Assembly (NCBI RefSeq): GCF_015024225.1
Contig: NZ_JACJGM010000007.1
Coordinates: 62,001 to 126,000, forward strand
Direction: 5' to 3'
Source: Nocardioides lijunqiniae
GTDB lineage: Bacteria > Actinomycetota > Actinomycetes > Propionibacteriales > Nocardioidaceae
DNA: 64,000 nt
Shown: positions 1-8,236 of the stretch, piece after piece
Numbering within the stretch: position 1 is the first letter of the stretch
How the letters are laid out: every line of letters begins with the position of its first letter
Program-made: the position numbers and the translations under genes
Notes under the pieces: model-generated
What the model was told of the DNA's origin: nothing
What the model saw: only the letters and a program-made list of their open reading frames with translations
Database searches by the model: none

Positions 1-916
1 CCAGCACGTGCTGGTCGTCCTCGAAGTAGGGAGCCGAGTCCATGTCGACCCACGCGGCGCAGCGCCGGGGACGGCCCGTGCACCGCGAGTAGATCTGCTG
101 CAGGTTGGCGAGCTCGGGGGCGACCGCGAAGGGGATCTTGAGCACGACCTTCTTGTCCGCCACGGTCCTGACCTGCACGAAGTAGCGGTCCTCCCCACCG
201 GCGGCGTCCTCGAACCCGATCGAGACGCGGTGGACGCCGTCCGGGGAGAGCGCGCCGGCGTCGGCCGGCAGCTTCGCCTTCCCGTAGTAGACGTCGAGCG
301 CGGCCTGGTCGGCCGGGTCGAGCCCGGAGGGCTCGACGGGCGACGTCAGCTTCTGCAGCTCCTCACCGGAGCGCACGTCGATCTCCCGGACGACGCGCCG
401 CCCGGTCCCGCGGTCGTCGAAGTTGACCCAGAGGTGACCCGTCTCCTCCACCAGGATCGGCGGGTAGCTGTAGCTCTCGTAGCCGCCCGTGCCCAGCCGT
501 TGCGCGTGGCCGGACTCGTCGACGGCCCAGAAGCTGGTGAGGGAGTCGCCCGGCGCGGCGCCGGTGACCACGACCCGCCCGTCGACGGTGCCCATGATCT
601 GCACGCTCGTCCCGGGCAGGTCCGTCTCGAGCGGGCGCCCGTCGAGGACGAGGGTCGTGCCGACGGCGCGGTCGATCGCCGGCGGCTTGCCCAGGGGCAG
701 CTCGAACGGGTCGACGACGCCCTCGGGCAGCGGGGCGGACTTCGGCGTGAAGGCGGCCTTGGAGGGCGCCGCCGACGCCGGGGCCGACGACGTGGACGAC
801 GGGGCGGAGGACGGGCCGTCGGACTCCTCCTCCCCACACGCGGCGAGCGCGCCGGCGAGGGCCGTGACCGTGACGGCGACGAGCGCCAACCGACGTGAGC
901 GGGAGCGGAGCTGCAT
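1..916 (-). CDS. Putative lipoprotein, C-terminus beyond window
   Basis: Starts at ATG 916 behind a GAGGAGAA ribosome site and runs off the left edge after about 305 codons. The first residues are a basic n-region, a hydrophobic stretch and a lipobox ending LAAC, followed by an acidic, Ser/Ala-rich spacer, so the mature protein should be a lipid-anchored extracytoplasmic protein. The rest has no motif I recognise; runs such as GTTLVLDG and LYVNFDDRG-like strands suggest a beta-propeller or sensor fold, which is only a guess. It lies downstream of tmRNA, separated by a strong hairpin, so it probably has its own promoter. Function unknown. Confidence 0.8.
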   Translation of the reverse strand, partial: MQLRSRSRRLALVAVTVTALAGALAACGEEESDGPSSAPSSTSSAPASAAPSKAAFTPKSAPLPEGVVDPFELPLGKPPAIDRAVGTTLVLDGRPLETDLPGTSVQIMGTVDGRVVVTGAAPGDSLTSFWAVDESGHAQRLGTGGYESYSYPPILVEETGHLWVNFDDRGTGRRVVREIDVRSGEELQKLTSPVEPSGLDPADQAALDVYYGKAKLPADAGALSPDGVHRVSIGFEDAAGGEDRYFVQVRTVADKKVVLKIPFAVAPELANLQQIYSRCTGRPRRCAAWVDMDSAPYFEDDQHVL

Positions 917-1020
917 GGCGTTCTCCTCGGGTGGGGCGGTGGGCGACGGCAGTCGCGTCGAGGTAGGACGCACCGGCGTGGCAGAAGGTTGCCCCGTTCG
1001 GGGGCTCCCCACACGCAACG

Positions 1021-1050
1021 GAGCCGTCCCGACCGAGGTCGGGACGGCTC
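1021..1050 (-). terminator. Rho-independent-type hairpin after ssrA
   Basis: Perfect 13-base-pair inverted repeat (1021-1033 with 1038-1050) and a 4-base loop, without a clear U tract, as is common in actinobacteria. It lies 25 bases beyond the 3' end of tmRNA and before the lipoprotein gene on the same strand. Confidence 0.75.
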
Positions 1051-1074
1051 ACATGCTTCAAGAGGGCGAACGAG

Positions 1075-1442
1075 TGGAGCTGGCGGGAATCGAACCCGCG
1101 TCCTCGAGCGTCGAACCAGGTCTTCTCCGGGTGCAGTTCGTGATGTCGCTTTTCTCGGCCCCGGGGCTCGCACGAACACGTCCCCGACAGGCTCAGTCAC
1201 GGAAAAGTCCCGCTCAACCTCCGCGACGCGGATTGAGCAGCAAGCCTCCTAGATGACGCCAGTACCCGGGACGGAGGCAGGTGCCCGGACTGACGCTTCG
1301 ATCACTGCTCAGGCAGCGAGAGCGAAGGAACTGCGATTGGTGTTGGCAGTTATAGGTTTCCAACGAGCGTTTACGAGATGACGTTGGCTCCTCGACCCGC
1401 TTCTCCTGGAACTAACGTCCCAAGTCGAAACCGATCAGCCCC
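1075..1442 (-). ncRNA. ssrA: Transfer-messenger RNA (tmRNA)
   Basis: tmRNA rescues ribosomes stalled on broken mRNAs and tags the nascent peptide for proteolysis, together with SmpB. The 5' end (GGGGCTG, near 1442) pairs with CAGCTCC near 1076-1082 to form the acceptor stem, with discriminator A at 1075; CCA is not encoded. The tRNA-like 3' part carries the T arm GGGTTCGATTCCCGCC. The resume codon GCC is at 1347-1345 and the tag reads ANTNRSSFALAA, stop at 1311-1309; the ALAA tail is the usual protease signal. It is a one-piece tmRNA close to smpB on the same strand. Boundaries are inferred from base pairing. Confidence 0.95.
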
Positions 1443-1519
1443 TCTTGAGTTATGAGGACAGTCTACGGGTCCCACCCCGGGTCGCGAAGCCACACGGCCG
1501 GTGGGCGCGCCCACGCCCG

Positions 1520-1915
1520 TCAGGCGGGGGGCTCTGGAGCACTCGGGACGTCCTCGAAGGCCATGCCCCGCTCCGCGACCGAGGCCGCGTGCGCCCGCCA
1601 CGCGTCGCGATGAGCGCTCCGGACCGCTTCCCGGGTCGCTTCGTCCGCGTCCTGCGGGAACACGAGGAACTCGGACGGGGCCGGCATCGACTCCGACGTG
1701 CCGTCGGGGCGCACCAGCTCCCAGCGCTCGTTGGTCATCCGGTGCGACGCCCGAAACTCCAGGCTCCCGTCGTCGTGCCAGCGCCAACGGACCGTCCACC
1801 CGGCCGTCCGCAGGTGCCCGTCCGCGCGCGCCTCGACGGCGCCGGGCGGCAGCTCCAGCCCCCAGTGGGCGAAGTACTGCGCGAACGCCAGGGCGGTCGG
1901 CGTCGTCGGGCTCAC
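1520..1915 (-). CDS. Hypothetical protein (131 aa)
   Basis: Starts at GTG 1915, which overlaps the stop of the upstream amidohydrolase gene by four bases (GTGA), so the two are probably translated together. The product is a small soluble protein without signal peptide or membrane segment, rich in Trp, Arg and acidic residues, with strands such as GWTVRWRWHDDGSLEFR that suggest a beta-rich fold. I do not recognise the family. A longer open frame extends upstream in the same phase but only as a shadow of the amidohydrolase. Confidence 0.7.
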   Translation of the reverse strand: MSPTTPTALAFAQYFAHWGLELPPGAVEARADGHLRTAGWTVRWRWHDDGSLEFRASHRMTNERWELVRPDGTSESMPAPSEFLVFPQDADEATREAVRSAHRDAWRAHAASVAERGMAFEDVPSAPEPPA

Positions 1916-2859
1916 GGAGCGGCGCCGAACAGGCGGACCCCGTTGTGCCAGCAGACGTCGCGCAGCCAGTCGTCGCCGAGGTCGAGGCGGGCCAGGCCCT
2001 CGAGCTGCTCGGCGTAGGGGTACGGGATCGTCGGGAAGTCGCTGCCGAGCAGGACCTTGTGCTGGGCGTCGCGCAGCCGCGGGACCAGCTCGGCGGGGTA
2101 CTGGCCGAAGAACTCGGTGAACACCATCGTCGTGTCCAGGTGGACCCGCTCGTAGGTCTCGGCCATCTCCAGGAACTCCGCGCACTCCGGGGCGCCCATG
2201 TGGGCGACCACCACGCACAGCCGCGGGAAGCGCTCGAGCACGCGGCGCAGCGGGTCGGGCCCCGTGAAGGCGTTGCCGACGGGGCCGGAGCCGGCGTGGA
2301 TGACGACCGGGGTGCCGGCGTCCTCCAGCGTGCCCCAGACCGCGTCGAGCAGCGGGTCGTCGAGGTGGAACTCCCCCACCTGCACGTGCACCTTGACGAC
2401 CTCGACGCCGTCGGCGACCAGCTCGGCGACGTACGACGGCGCCTCGGGCTCGGGGTAGAAGGTCGCGGAGCGCAGCACCTCGGGGACGCCGGCGGCGAAG
2501 TCGCGCGACCAGTCGTTGAGGTAGCCGGCCACCCCGGGCTTGTGGGCGTAGGGCAGCGTCGAGAAACGGCGTACGCCGAAGCCACGCAGCACCTCGACCC
2601 GCTCCTCGTGCGAGACGCGGTAGCGGATCGGCCAGTCGCGGCCGATCTTCGGGCCGGCGGCGTCGAAGACGGCGTAGACCGCGCGCTGGATGTTCTCGGG
2701 CAGGAAGTGGACGTGGACGTCGAACAGCCCGGGGAGGCCGAGCTGCTCCCAGAAGTCGCGGACGGCGGGCGTGTCCGGGTGGGGTGGTTTCGAGGCTCGC
2801 TCCGCTCGCACCTCAACCACCGGCGGTGCGGCGTCCTCTTCCCGGGAGGGCTCAGTCAC
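1912..2859 (-). CDS. Amidohydrolase family protein (TIM-barrel metal hydrolase)
   Basis: 315 residues starting at GTG 2859, overlapping the smpB stop by eight bases. It carries the amidohydrolase-2 signs: HVHFLP after strand 1 (metal ligands), VVIHAG and VVAHMG (later His ligands) and GSDFP with the conserved Asp, so it is probably a metal-dependent hydrolase or decarboxylase acting in the cytoplasm; substrate unknown. Residues about 14-25 ([12 protein letters not shown]) are the translation of a dispersed palindromic repeat (2783-2821), which is therefore inside the reading frame. No convincing start follows the repeat before the barrel begins, so the repeat is probably translated as a disordered N-terminal tail. 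Cotranscribed with smpB. Confidence 0.85.
   Translation of the reverse strand: MTEPSREEDAAPPVVEVRAERASKPPHPDTPAVRDFWEQLGLPGLFDVHVHFLPENIQRAVYAVFDAAGPKIGRDWPIRYRVSHEERVEVLRGFGVRRFSTLPYAHKPGVAGYLNDWSRDFAAGVPEVLRSATFYPEPEAPSYVAELVADGVEVVKVHVQVGEFHLDDPLLDAVWGTLEDAGTPVVIHAGSGPVGNAFTGPDPLRRVLERFPRLCVVVAHMGAPECAEFLEMAETYERVHLDTTMVFTEFFGQYPAELVPRLRDAQHKVLLGSDFPTIPYPYAEQLEGLARLDLGDDWLRDVCWHNGVRLFGAAP
2783..2821. repeat. Dispersed palindromic repeat, family A, inside a CDS
   Basis: 39-base imperfect palindrome with arms GGTGGTT and AACCACC, and GAGG/CCTC inside. The same sequence occurs near 14458, 14756, 37376, 54168, 54766 and 54885. This copy lies in frame in the 5' part of the amidohydrolase gene. 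Confidence 0.85.
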
Positions 2860-3331
2860 GCATGCCCTTCGCGCGGCGGCCGACGGCCTGCTCGACCTCG
2901 CGGGTGGCCTGGCGCTCGGCGAGGGAGTGCCGCTTGTCCCAGGACTTCTTGCCCTTGGCGAGGCCGATCTCGACCTTGGCGCGGCCGTCGACGAAGTAGA
3001 GCGCCAGCGGGATGACCGTGAGGCCCTTCTCGTTGACCCGGCGCTCGATCTTGTCGATCTCGACCCGGTTGAGCAGCAGCTTGCGCTTGCGGCGGGCGGC
3101 GTGGTTGGTCCAGGTGCCCTGGGTGTACTCCGGGATGTGCACGCCGTGCAGCCACGCCTCGTGGCCGTCGATGTCGACGAAGCCGTCGACGAGCGACGCC
3201 CGTCCCATCCGCAGCGACTTCACCTCGGTGCCCTGCAGCACCATCCCGGCCTCGTAGGTGTCCTCGATGTGGTAGTCGTGGCGCGCCTTCTTGTTCTGCG
3301 CGACGATCTTGCGCCCCTGCTCCTTCGGCAT
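2852..3331 (-). CDS. smpB: SsrA-binding protein SmpB
   Basis: 159 residues, the normal family length. SmpB binds the tRNA-like part of tmRNA and places it in the A site of stalled ribosomes. The N-terminus ([20 protein letters not shown]) and GTEVKSLR are the family hallmarks, and the basic tail [16 protein letters not shown] is the part that occupies the mRNA channel. ssrA lies 1.4 kb downstream on the same strand, so both parts of the trans-translation system sit together. The ATG at 3331 has GACACT six bases upstream, consistent with a leaderless mRNA. Confidence 0.97.
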   Translation of the reverse strand: MPKEQGRKIVAQNKKARHDYHIEDTYEAGMVLQGTEVKSLRMGRASLVDGFVDIDGHEAWLHGVHIPEYTQGTWTNHAARRKRKLLLNRVEIDKIERRVNEKGLTVIPLALYFVDGRAKVEIGLAKGKKSWDKRHSLAERQATREVEQAVGRRAKGMRD

Positions 3332-3337
3332 CCGACC

Positions 3338-3343
3338 AGTGTC
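3338..3343 (-). promoter_or_regulatory. Candidate -10 of smpB (leaderless)
   Basis: GACACT on the minus strand, followed by six bases and the smpB ATG. The spacing would put transcription start at or next to the start codon. Confidence 0.4.
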
Positions 3344-3387
3344 TCAGGGTCCGTCAACCGAATGGAGGGCGCGGGCCCGCCTCGGCG

Positions 3388-4650
3388 TCAGAGGAACTTC
3401 ATCGGGTCGACAGGGTCGCCGTTGACCAGGATCGTGAAGTGCAGGTGGCAACCCGTGGACCAGCCGGTGTTGCCGGCGTAGCCCACGACGTCGCCGCGCT
3501 TGACGCGCTGGCCCTCGGAGGCCTTGTAGCCCTGGAGGTGGTTGTAGACGGCCGTGAGGTTCTTGCCGTTGTACTGCCCGAGGTTGAGGTAGAGGCGGTT
3601 GCCGTAGACCGAGGAGTAGTAGGTGTCCATCACGGTGCCGCTGGCCACCGCGCGCAGCGACTGCCCGCAGGAGACGCCGAAGTCCGTGCCGTCGTGCAGG
3701 CCCCAGTAGCCGTAGATCGGGTGGGTGCGGTAGCCGAACGGCGAGGTGACGTAGCCGTTGGCCGTGGGGGCGTCGAGGATCCCGTTGGTGGAGCCCTTGT
3801 AGCCGCCGTTGCCGGCGCGTGCGGCCGCGGCCAGGATCTGCTCCTTGATGCGTGCCTCGCGCTGCTTCAGCTCGCGCAGGACCCGGGCGTCGCGGGCGCG
3901 GGCGCGCACCGCGGTGGCCCGGGCGTCGCGGGTGGTCACCAGCAGGCCGACCACGGCGGTGCGGGCGTCGCGCGCCTTCACGACCAGGTCGCGCACCATG
4001 GCGAGGTTGGCGGCGGCGTCGGCGCGCCGGTCCTCCATGTCCTTCTTGGCGCTCTCGACGAGCGTCTCGCGGGCGGCGAGCTGGATCTCGGCCGCGTGCA
4101 GGTCGGCGTACTCGCGGTCCTGGCGGCCCACGATCGCGTCGGTCGCGCCCATCTGGCGGACGACGTCCTCAGGCGTCTTGGCGTTCATCAGCGACGACAG
4201 CGCCAGCAGGTGCGGGTCGCCGCTCTCGTAGAAGTCGTTGACCGTGTTGACGACCTCGGTGCGCTGGGAGGCCATCGCGGCCTGGCCATCGGCCAGGTCC
4301 TGACGCGCCTGGGCCAGGGCCTCCTCGGCCTCGACCAGCTTGGTCTGCATCTCGGCGTCCTTGGCCTGCGCCGTCACCAGGCGCGCCCGGACGTCGGCGA
4401 GGTTGGCACGGGCCGTCGAGAGCTGGGCGCGGACGGCGTCCAGGCGGGCGCTCGCGCGCTGCGCGCGCCGGCTGGCCTCGCCGAGGTTCTCCTGGACCTG
4501 GTCGATCTGCTTCTCGACCTGCTTCTGCTTGTCCTTGAGCGGGTCGTCGGCGGCGTTGGCCAGAGGGACGACCGCCCCGCCGAGGGCGGCGGCGGTGACG
4601 AGAGCGGTCACGACGGCGCGCTGACGCGACGCGCTGGGGAAGTAGCGCAC
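3388..4650 (-). CDS. M23 peptidoglycan endopeptidase with coiled coil (EnvC/RipC-like)
   Basis: About 420 residues from GTG 4650, chosen over an in-frame TTG at 4689 because AAGG lies eight bases upstream and a normal signal peptide (basic start, AVVTALVTAAALGG, cleavage near ANA-ADD) then follows directly. Residues 45-250 form a long Lys/Glu/Ala-rich coiled coil; the C-terminal 120 residues are a LytM/M23 domain with HDGTDFG and HLHFTI, containing the zinc ligands. It should cut cross-links in peptidoglycan outside the membrane. It directly follows ftsEX on the same strand; in E. coli, pneumococcus and mycobacteria the FtsEX complex activates just such coiled-coil hydrolases (EnvC, PcsB, RipC), so the same pairing is likely here. 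Confidence 0.9.
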   Translation of the reverse strand: MRYFPSASRQRAVVTALVTAAALGGAVVPLANAADDPLKDKQKQVEKQIDQVQENLGEASRRAQRASARLDAVRAQLSTARANLADVRARLVTAQAKDAEMQTKLVEAEEALAQARQDLADGQAAMASQRTEVVNTVNDFYESGDPHLLALSSLMNAKTPEDVVRQMGATDAIVGRQDREYADLHAAEIQLAARETLVESAKKDMEDRRADAAANLAMVRDLVVKARDARTAVVGLLVTTRDARATAVRARARDARVLRELKQREARIKEQILAAAARAGNGGYKGSTNGILDAPTANGYVTSPFGYRTHPIYGYWGLHDGTDFGVSCGQSLRAVASGTVMDTYYSSVYGNRLYLNLGQYNGKNLTAVYNHLQGYKASEGQRVKRGDVVGYAGNTGWSTGCHLHFTILVNGDPVDPMKFL

Positions 4651-4705
4651 AGGTATTGCCTTCGGCGTTCGGGGAAGTGAACTCCCCAACCGTAGGCGGC
4701 GCGGG

Positions 4706-5617
4706 TCAGACTTTGATGTATTTGCGCGTCAGTAGGAGTGTCGGCAGCACCGTGAGCACCGGACCGAGGATGCCGATCACCGCGACGGCCACGCCGTACT
4801 CCGGCCAGCCGATCCACGGGATGAAGGCGAGGTCGCCGCTGAGCCCGTCGAGGATCCCCCACTTGACCAGGGCCGCCAGGGCGCCCGCGGCCAGCGCGAC
4901 GCCCAGGAAGGCGGTCACCAGAGCCTCCATCAGGAACGGCAGCGCGATGTAGAGGGTCGAGGCTCCGACCAGGCGCATGATGCCGATCTCCTTGCGGCGC
5001 GCGAGGGCCGCCAGCCGGATCGTGTTGGCGACCAGGAGCAGCGCGGCGAGGACGAGGAAGCCGGCGATCACCCACGAGGCGAACTTGATCCAGTCGATCG
5101 TGCTCAGGATCGGGCCGACGACCTCGCGCAGGTCCTGGACCCCGGCGACGCCCGGCAGGCCGATGACCTGGCTGGTGATGCCGCGGTACTCGTTGGGGTC
5201 CTCGAGCGTGATCCAGATCGACTCGGCCATGTCGTCGGCGGTGAGGGGCGCGTCCGGGCCCTCGAACCGCTCGTCGCCGTAGAGGTCCTTGACCTTCTCG
5301 AAGGCCTCCTCCTTGGACTCGAGGTACCAGCTGTCGACCTCGGGGCTGTCCTCGACGACGTCCTCGATGGCCTGCTTCTGCGGCTCGGTGACCTCCGCGT
5401 CGCAGGACGGGTTGTCGTCACCGTCGCGGCAGAGGTAGACCGTGATCTGGAGCTCGCTGCCCCACTGGTCGGCGGCGGCGACGGCCTGCTGGTTGAGCAG
5501 CGCGCCGAAGCCGACCAGGGTCAGCGAGACGAAGAGGGTGAGGACGACCGCGATGTGCATCGAGACGTTGCGGCGGAGCCCCTGGCGGAGCTCGGTGAAC
5601 GAGTGGCGCAGCTGCAT
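4706..5617 (-). CDS. ftsX: Cell division protein FtsX
   Basis: 303 residues, ATG at 5617 two bases after the ftsE stop. Topology is typical: one N-terminal membrane helix (about 24-45), an extracellular domain of about 120 residues, then three C-terminal helices with the ARRKEIGIMRLVGAS coupling segment between the second and third. The extracellular domain has two cysteines (YLCRDGDDNPSC) that could form a disulfide. FtsX transmits ATP-driven change from FtsE to a wall hydrolase; the M23 protein encoded next is the obvious partner. A much longer open frame in this phase upstream of the ATG is a shadow of ftsE. Confidence 0.96.
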   Translation of the reverse strand: MQLRHSFTELRQGLRRNVSMHIAVVLTLFVSLTLVGFGALLNQQAVAAADQWGSELQITVYLCRDGDDNPSCDAEVTEPQKQAIEDVVEDSPEVDSWYLESKEEAFEKVKDLYGDERFEGPDAPLTADDMAESIWITLEDPNEYRGITSQVIGLPGVAGVQDLREVVGPILSTIDWIKFASWVIAGFLVLAALLLVANTIRLAALARRKEIGIMRLVGASTLYIALPFLMEALVTAFLGVALAAGALAALVKWGILDGLSGDLAFIPWIGWPEYGVAVAVIGILGPVLTVLPTLLLTRKYIKV

Positions 5618-5619
5618 GC

Positions 5620-6312
5620 TCAGAGCACCTCCGAGCCGTAGGAGCCAGTGGCCTCGTCGCGGGTGACCCGACCGTGGTCGAGCTCGATGACGCGCTTCTG
5701 CATCTGGTCGACGACGGAGTTGTCGTGCGTGGCCATGAGCACCGTGGTGCCGGTGGCGTTGATCCGGTCGAGCAGGCTCATGATGCCGGCGGACGTCGTC
5801 GGGTCGAGGTTGCCGGTGGGCTCGTCGGCGATCAGGATCATCGGCCGGTTGACGAACGCGCGGGCGATGGCGACGCGCTGCTGCTCGCCGCCCGAGAGCT
5901 CGTCGGGCAGGCGGTCGCCCTTGTCCTGCAGGCCGACCAGCTCGAGCGTGCGCGGCACGACGTTGCGGATCTCGTCCTTGGGGCGGCCGATCACCTGCAG
6001 CGCGAAGGCGACGTTCTCGCTGACGGTCTTGTTGGAGAGCAGGCGGAAGTCCTGGAACACGGTGCCGATCTGGCGGCGCAGCCGCGGGACCTTCCAGCCG
6101 GCGAGCCGGTTGACCTCCTTGCCCGCGACGTGGACGCGCCCGGAGGTGGGACGGGACTCCCGCAGGACCAGGCGCAGCGCGGTCGACTTGCCGGAGCCGG
6201 AGGCGCCGACGAGGAAGACGAACTCGCCCTTCTCGATGTCGATCGACACGTTGTCGAGGGCGGGCTTTCCCGGGCCGGGATAGGTCTTGGTGACCTTCTC
6301 GAAGCGAATCAC
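5620..6312 (-). CDS. ftsE: Cell division ATP-binding protein FtsE
   Basis: 230 residues, GTG start at 6312. Walker [10 protein letters not shown] (36-44), signature LSGGEQQRV, Walker B ILIADEP followed by TGNLD, and the H-loop MATHD are all intact. FtsE is the cytoplasmic ATPase of the FtsEX complex, which couples septal division to peptidoglycan hydrolysis. First gene of the run ftsE-ftsX-M23-smpB. The upstream TACTGT seven bases before GTG suggests a leaderless transcript. Confidence 0.96.
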   Translation of the reverse strand: MIRFEKVTKTYPGPGKPALDNVSIDIEKGEFVFLVGASGSGKSTALRLVLRESRPTSGRVHVAGKEVNRLAGWKVPRLRRQIGTVFQDFRLLSNKTVSENVAFALQVIGRPKDEIRNVVPRTLELVGLQDKGDRLPDELSGGEQQRVAIARAFVNRPMILIADEPTGNLDPTTSAGIMSLLDRINATGTTVLMATHDNSVVDQMQKRVIELDHGRVTRDEATGSYGSEVL

Positions 6313-6319
6313 TGAATCG

Positions 6320-6325
6320 ACAGTA
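6320..6325 (-). promoter_or_regulatory. Candidate -10 of ftsE (leaderless)
   Basis: TACTGT on the minus strand, seven bases before the GTG start of ftsE. No ribosome site lies between them. Confidence 0.45.
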
Positions 6326-6355
6326 GCCGAGCGAGCGGTGCCCGTCCGGGACCCC

Positions 6356-6382
6356 CCGCCACACCTCCTGGGGGTGTGGCGG
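6356..6382. repeat. Inverted repeat in the ftsE/exported-protein divergent gap
   Basis: Ten-base arms CCGCCACACC (6356-6365) and GGTGTGGCGG (6373-6382) with a seven-base loop. It lies between the two divergent -10 hexamers at 6320 and 6395, so an operator is possible; a hairpin in an unseen transcript is the alternative. Confidence 0.5.
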
Positions 6383-6394
6383 AGGTCGCTTCCG

Positions 6395-6400
6395 TATCGT
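6395..6400 (+). promoter_or_regulatory. Candidate -10 of the exported-protein gene (leaderless)
   Basis: TATCGT, six bases before the GTG start at 6407, with no ribosome site between. Confidence 0.5.
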
Positions 6401-6406
6401 GGCCGC

Positions 6407-7048
6407 GTGCCCGTCGTCCGTCATCTCGCGCTCGCCCTCGGGGTGACCGCCCTCGCCGTGGGCATCGGCGTCGCCGTCTCCGACGTCCCCGAGGACACCG
6501 CGCCGGCCACGGTGGAGCCGAGCGTGCCGCTCACCGACGTCGACACGACCGAGCTGGTGGCGCAGCGGGCGGCCTTCTGCGACGCCCTCCCCGGGGCCGC
6601 CGTGACCGAGGCCCTCGGGGGCGATCCCGTCGACGAGGCCTCCTACGGCAGCGGCGACCGCGCCGCGCTGACCGACCGCGTCGAGGACGTGTCCCACGAG
6701 TTCAGCTGCTCGTGGCGGGGCGAGGACGGCACGGTGGCCCGCGCCTGGCTGTTCGTGCCCCCGGTGACCCCGGCGACCGCGGACTCGCTGGTCGCCTCGG
6801 CCCGCAGGGCCAAGGGCTGCACCCCCGACCCCGGCGCCCCGGCGTACGGCGTGCCCTCGCTGGCGCTCGCCTGCGAGCAGGCCGGCGTGCGGACGCAGTC
6901 CTACCGCGGCCTGTTCGGCGACGCGTGGCTCACCTGCGAGCTCTCCGCGCCCACGACCACCCCCGCCGCCGCGAGCCCCGAGGCCCTGACCGACCGGGCC
7001 GGCCGGTGGTGCGTCAGCGTGGCGTCGGCCGTCGAGGTCGCCGGCTGA
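6407..7048 (+). CDS. Exported hypothetical protein with six cysteines
   Basis: 213 residues from GTG 6407. Residues 4-22 ([20 protein letters not shown]) form a signal sequence or membrane anchor, without a lipobox, so the bulk lies outside the membrane. The outer domain has six cysteines in contexts AFCDAL, FSCSWR, KGCTPD, LACEQA, LTCELS and RWCVSV, enough for three disulfides. The layout resembles small actinobacterial secreted proteins of the DUF3558 sort, but I cannot place it with confidence. The start is supported by the -10 hexamer six bases upstream; an open frame starting at 6287 overlaps ftsE and is not credible. Confidence 0.75.
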   Translation: MPVVRHLALALGVTALAVGIGVAVSDVPEDTAPATVEPSVPLTDVDTTELVAQRAAFCDALPGAAVTEALGGDPVDEASYGSGDRAALTDRVEDVSHEFSCSWRGEDGTVARAWLFVPPVTPATADSLVASARRAKGCTPDPGAPAYGVPSLALACEQAGVRTQSYRGLFGDAWLTCELSAPTTTPAAASPEALTDRAGRWCVSVASAVEVAG

Positions 7049-7097
7049 CCGGACCTCCTCCGGCCGGGCGGACACGCCCACCTGGCGGGACGGCGTG

Positions 7098-7150
7098 ACT
7101 TCTTTGACTTGTATGTGTATTAATTTGCTGGACTTTAGTTACTTCAGCCA
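7098..7150 (+). promoter_or_regulatory. AT-rich promoter region of the importer operon
   Basis: A stretch of about 50 bases with markedly low GC, containing TTGACT (7104-7109) and several T runs, just upstream of AAGGAGA and ATG 7160. The only such stretch nearby, it presumably carries the promoter and regulator sites of the five-gene operon; I cannot fix the -10. Confidence 0.5.
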
Positions 7151-7159
7151 AGGAGACAC

Positions 7160-8236
7160 ATGCACCCCCGACGCCCCCTGCACCTGCGCGGACCACGCCG
7201 ACGCACCCGCACGACCGTGGCGCTCGCCTCGGCCCTGCTCCTGGCCCTGACCGCCTGCTCGAGCGAGGACGCCGGGCCGGAGCTGGAGCTCAGCGCCGCC
7301 GTGCCCGACGAGGTCCCCGACGGGACCGTGCTCCGGGTCGGGGACCCGGCGACCGAGGTCGCCCTCGAGCTCTCCGGCCTCGACGAGGAGCTGGAGGGCA
7401 TCGACATCGAGTGGGCCAACATCTCCGGCGGGCCCAAGACCCTCGAGGCGTTCCGCGCCGACGCGCTCGACGTGGGCGCGGTCGCGGACATCCCACCGCT
7501 GTTCGCGCAGTGGACGGGCACCGACGTCAAGATCGTGGCCGCCCGCGAGACCGTCGACCCGCTCGAGCACCCGACGTACGAGCTCGGCGTCGCCCCGGGC
7601 GTGGACGTGAAGGAGCTGTCCGACCTCGAGGGCAAGACCATCGCCTACTCCCCCGGCCAGGCCCAGGGCGCGCTCGTGCTGCGGGTGCTGGCCGAGGCCG
7701 GCCTGACCCAGGACGACGTCGAGCTGGTCGAGATGGCCAGCGTCGACGACGTCTACGTCAACGCGCTCGGCAGCAAGCAGGTCGAGGTCGCCCCGCTCGG
7801 GCAGGCGCTGGCGGCGCCGTACCTCGCCAAGTACGGCGACGACGGCGGCACCACCATCGCCCCCGGCGTGCGCGACGACTGGTGGACGCTCTACGCGCCG
7901 GTCGAGACCGTCAAGGACGCCGCCAAGGCCGCCGCGCTGAAGAAGTACGTGGCCGTGTGGGCCGAGGCCGCGCAGTGGATCTCCGAGCACCCCGACGAGT
8001 TCGCCCAGGGCTACTACGTCGAGCACGAGGGCCTGCCGCTCGAGGACGCGAAGGCGATCGTCGAGGCGCTCGGCACCTACTCGGTCCCGACCAGCTGGGA
8101 CCAGGTCATCGAGGCCCACCAGGCCACCGCCGACCTCCTGGCCGAGGAGCAGGGCCACGACGAGCTCGACGTCGAGGACCTGTGGGACCGGCGCTACGAG
8201 GAGGCCATCGCGGCCGCGGTCGGGGGCACCTCGTGA
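7160..8236 (+). CDS. ABC transporter substrate-binding lipoprotein (SsuA/NMT1-like)
   Basis: 358 residues, ATG 7160 behind AAGGAGA. A twin-Arg-rich n-region and hydrophobic helix end in the lipobox LTAC (Cys about 33), so it is a lipid-anchored receptor. The body has the sulfonate/nitrate/taurine receptor layout: GDPATEVALELSG near the start, ISGGPKTLEAFRADALDVGAVADIPP, and the DLEGKTIAYSPGQAQG hinge segment. The genes downstream (permease, ATPase, FMN monooxygenase, reductase) suggest the ligand is an organosulfur or other small compound that the monooxygenase then splits; the ligand itself cannot be read from the sequence. Confidence 0.88.
   Translation: MHPRRPLHLRGPRRRTRTTVALASALLLALTACSSEDAGPELELSAAVPDEVPDGTVLRVGDPATEVALELSGLDEELEGIDIEWANISGGPKTLEAFRADALDVGAVADIPPLFAQWTGTDVKIVAARETVDPLEHPTYELGVAPGVDVKELSDLEGKTIAYSPGQAQGALVLRVLAEAGLTQDDVELVEMASVDDVYVNALGSKQVEVAPLGQALAAPYLAKYGDDGGTTIAPGVRDDWWTLYAPVETVKDAAKAAALKKYVAVWAEAAQWISEHPDEFAQGYYVEHEGLPLEDAKAIVEALGTYSVPTSWDQVIEAHQATADLLAEEQGHDELDVEDLWDRRYEEAIAAAVGGTS

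Noticed and set aside
1501..1514. Palindrome GTGGGCGCGCCCAC upstream of ssrA
   Set aside because: Fully GC and loopless, so it is a poor hairpin and could arise by chance at this base composition.
4706..7081. 791-codon frame that includes ftsX with a long N-terminal extension
   Set aside because: The extension runs opposite the exported-protein gene and across ftsE in another phase; ftsX has a proper ATG at 5617 two bases after the ftsE stop.
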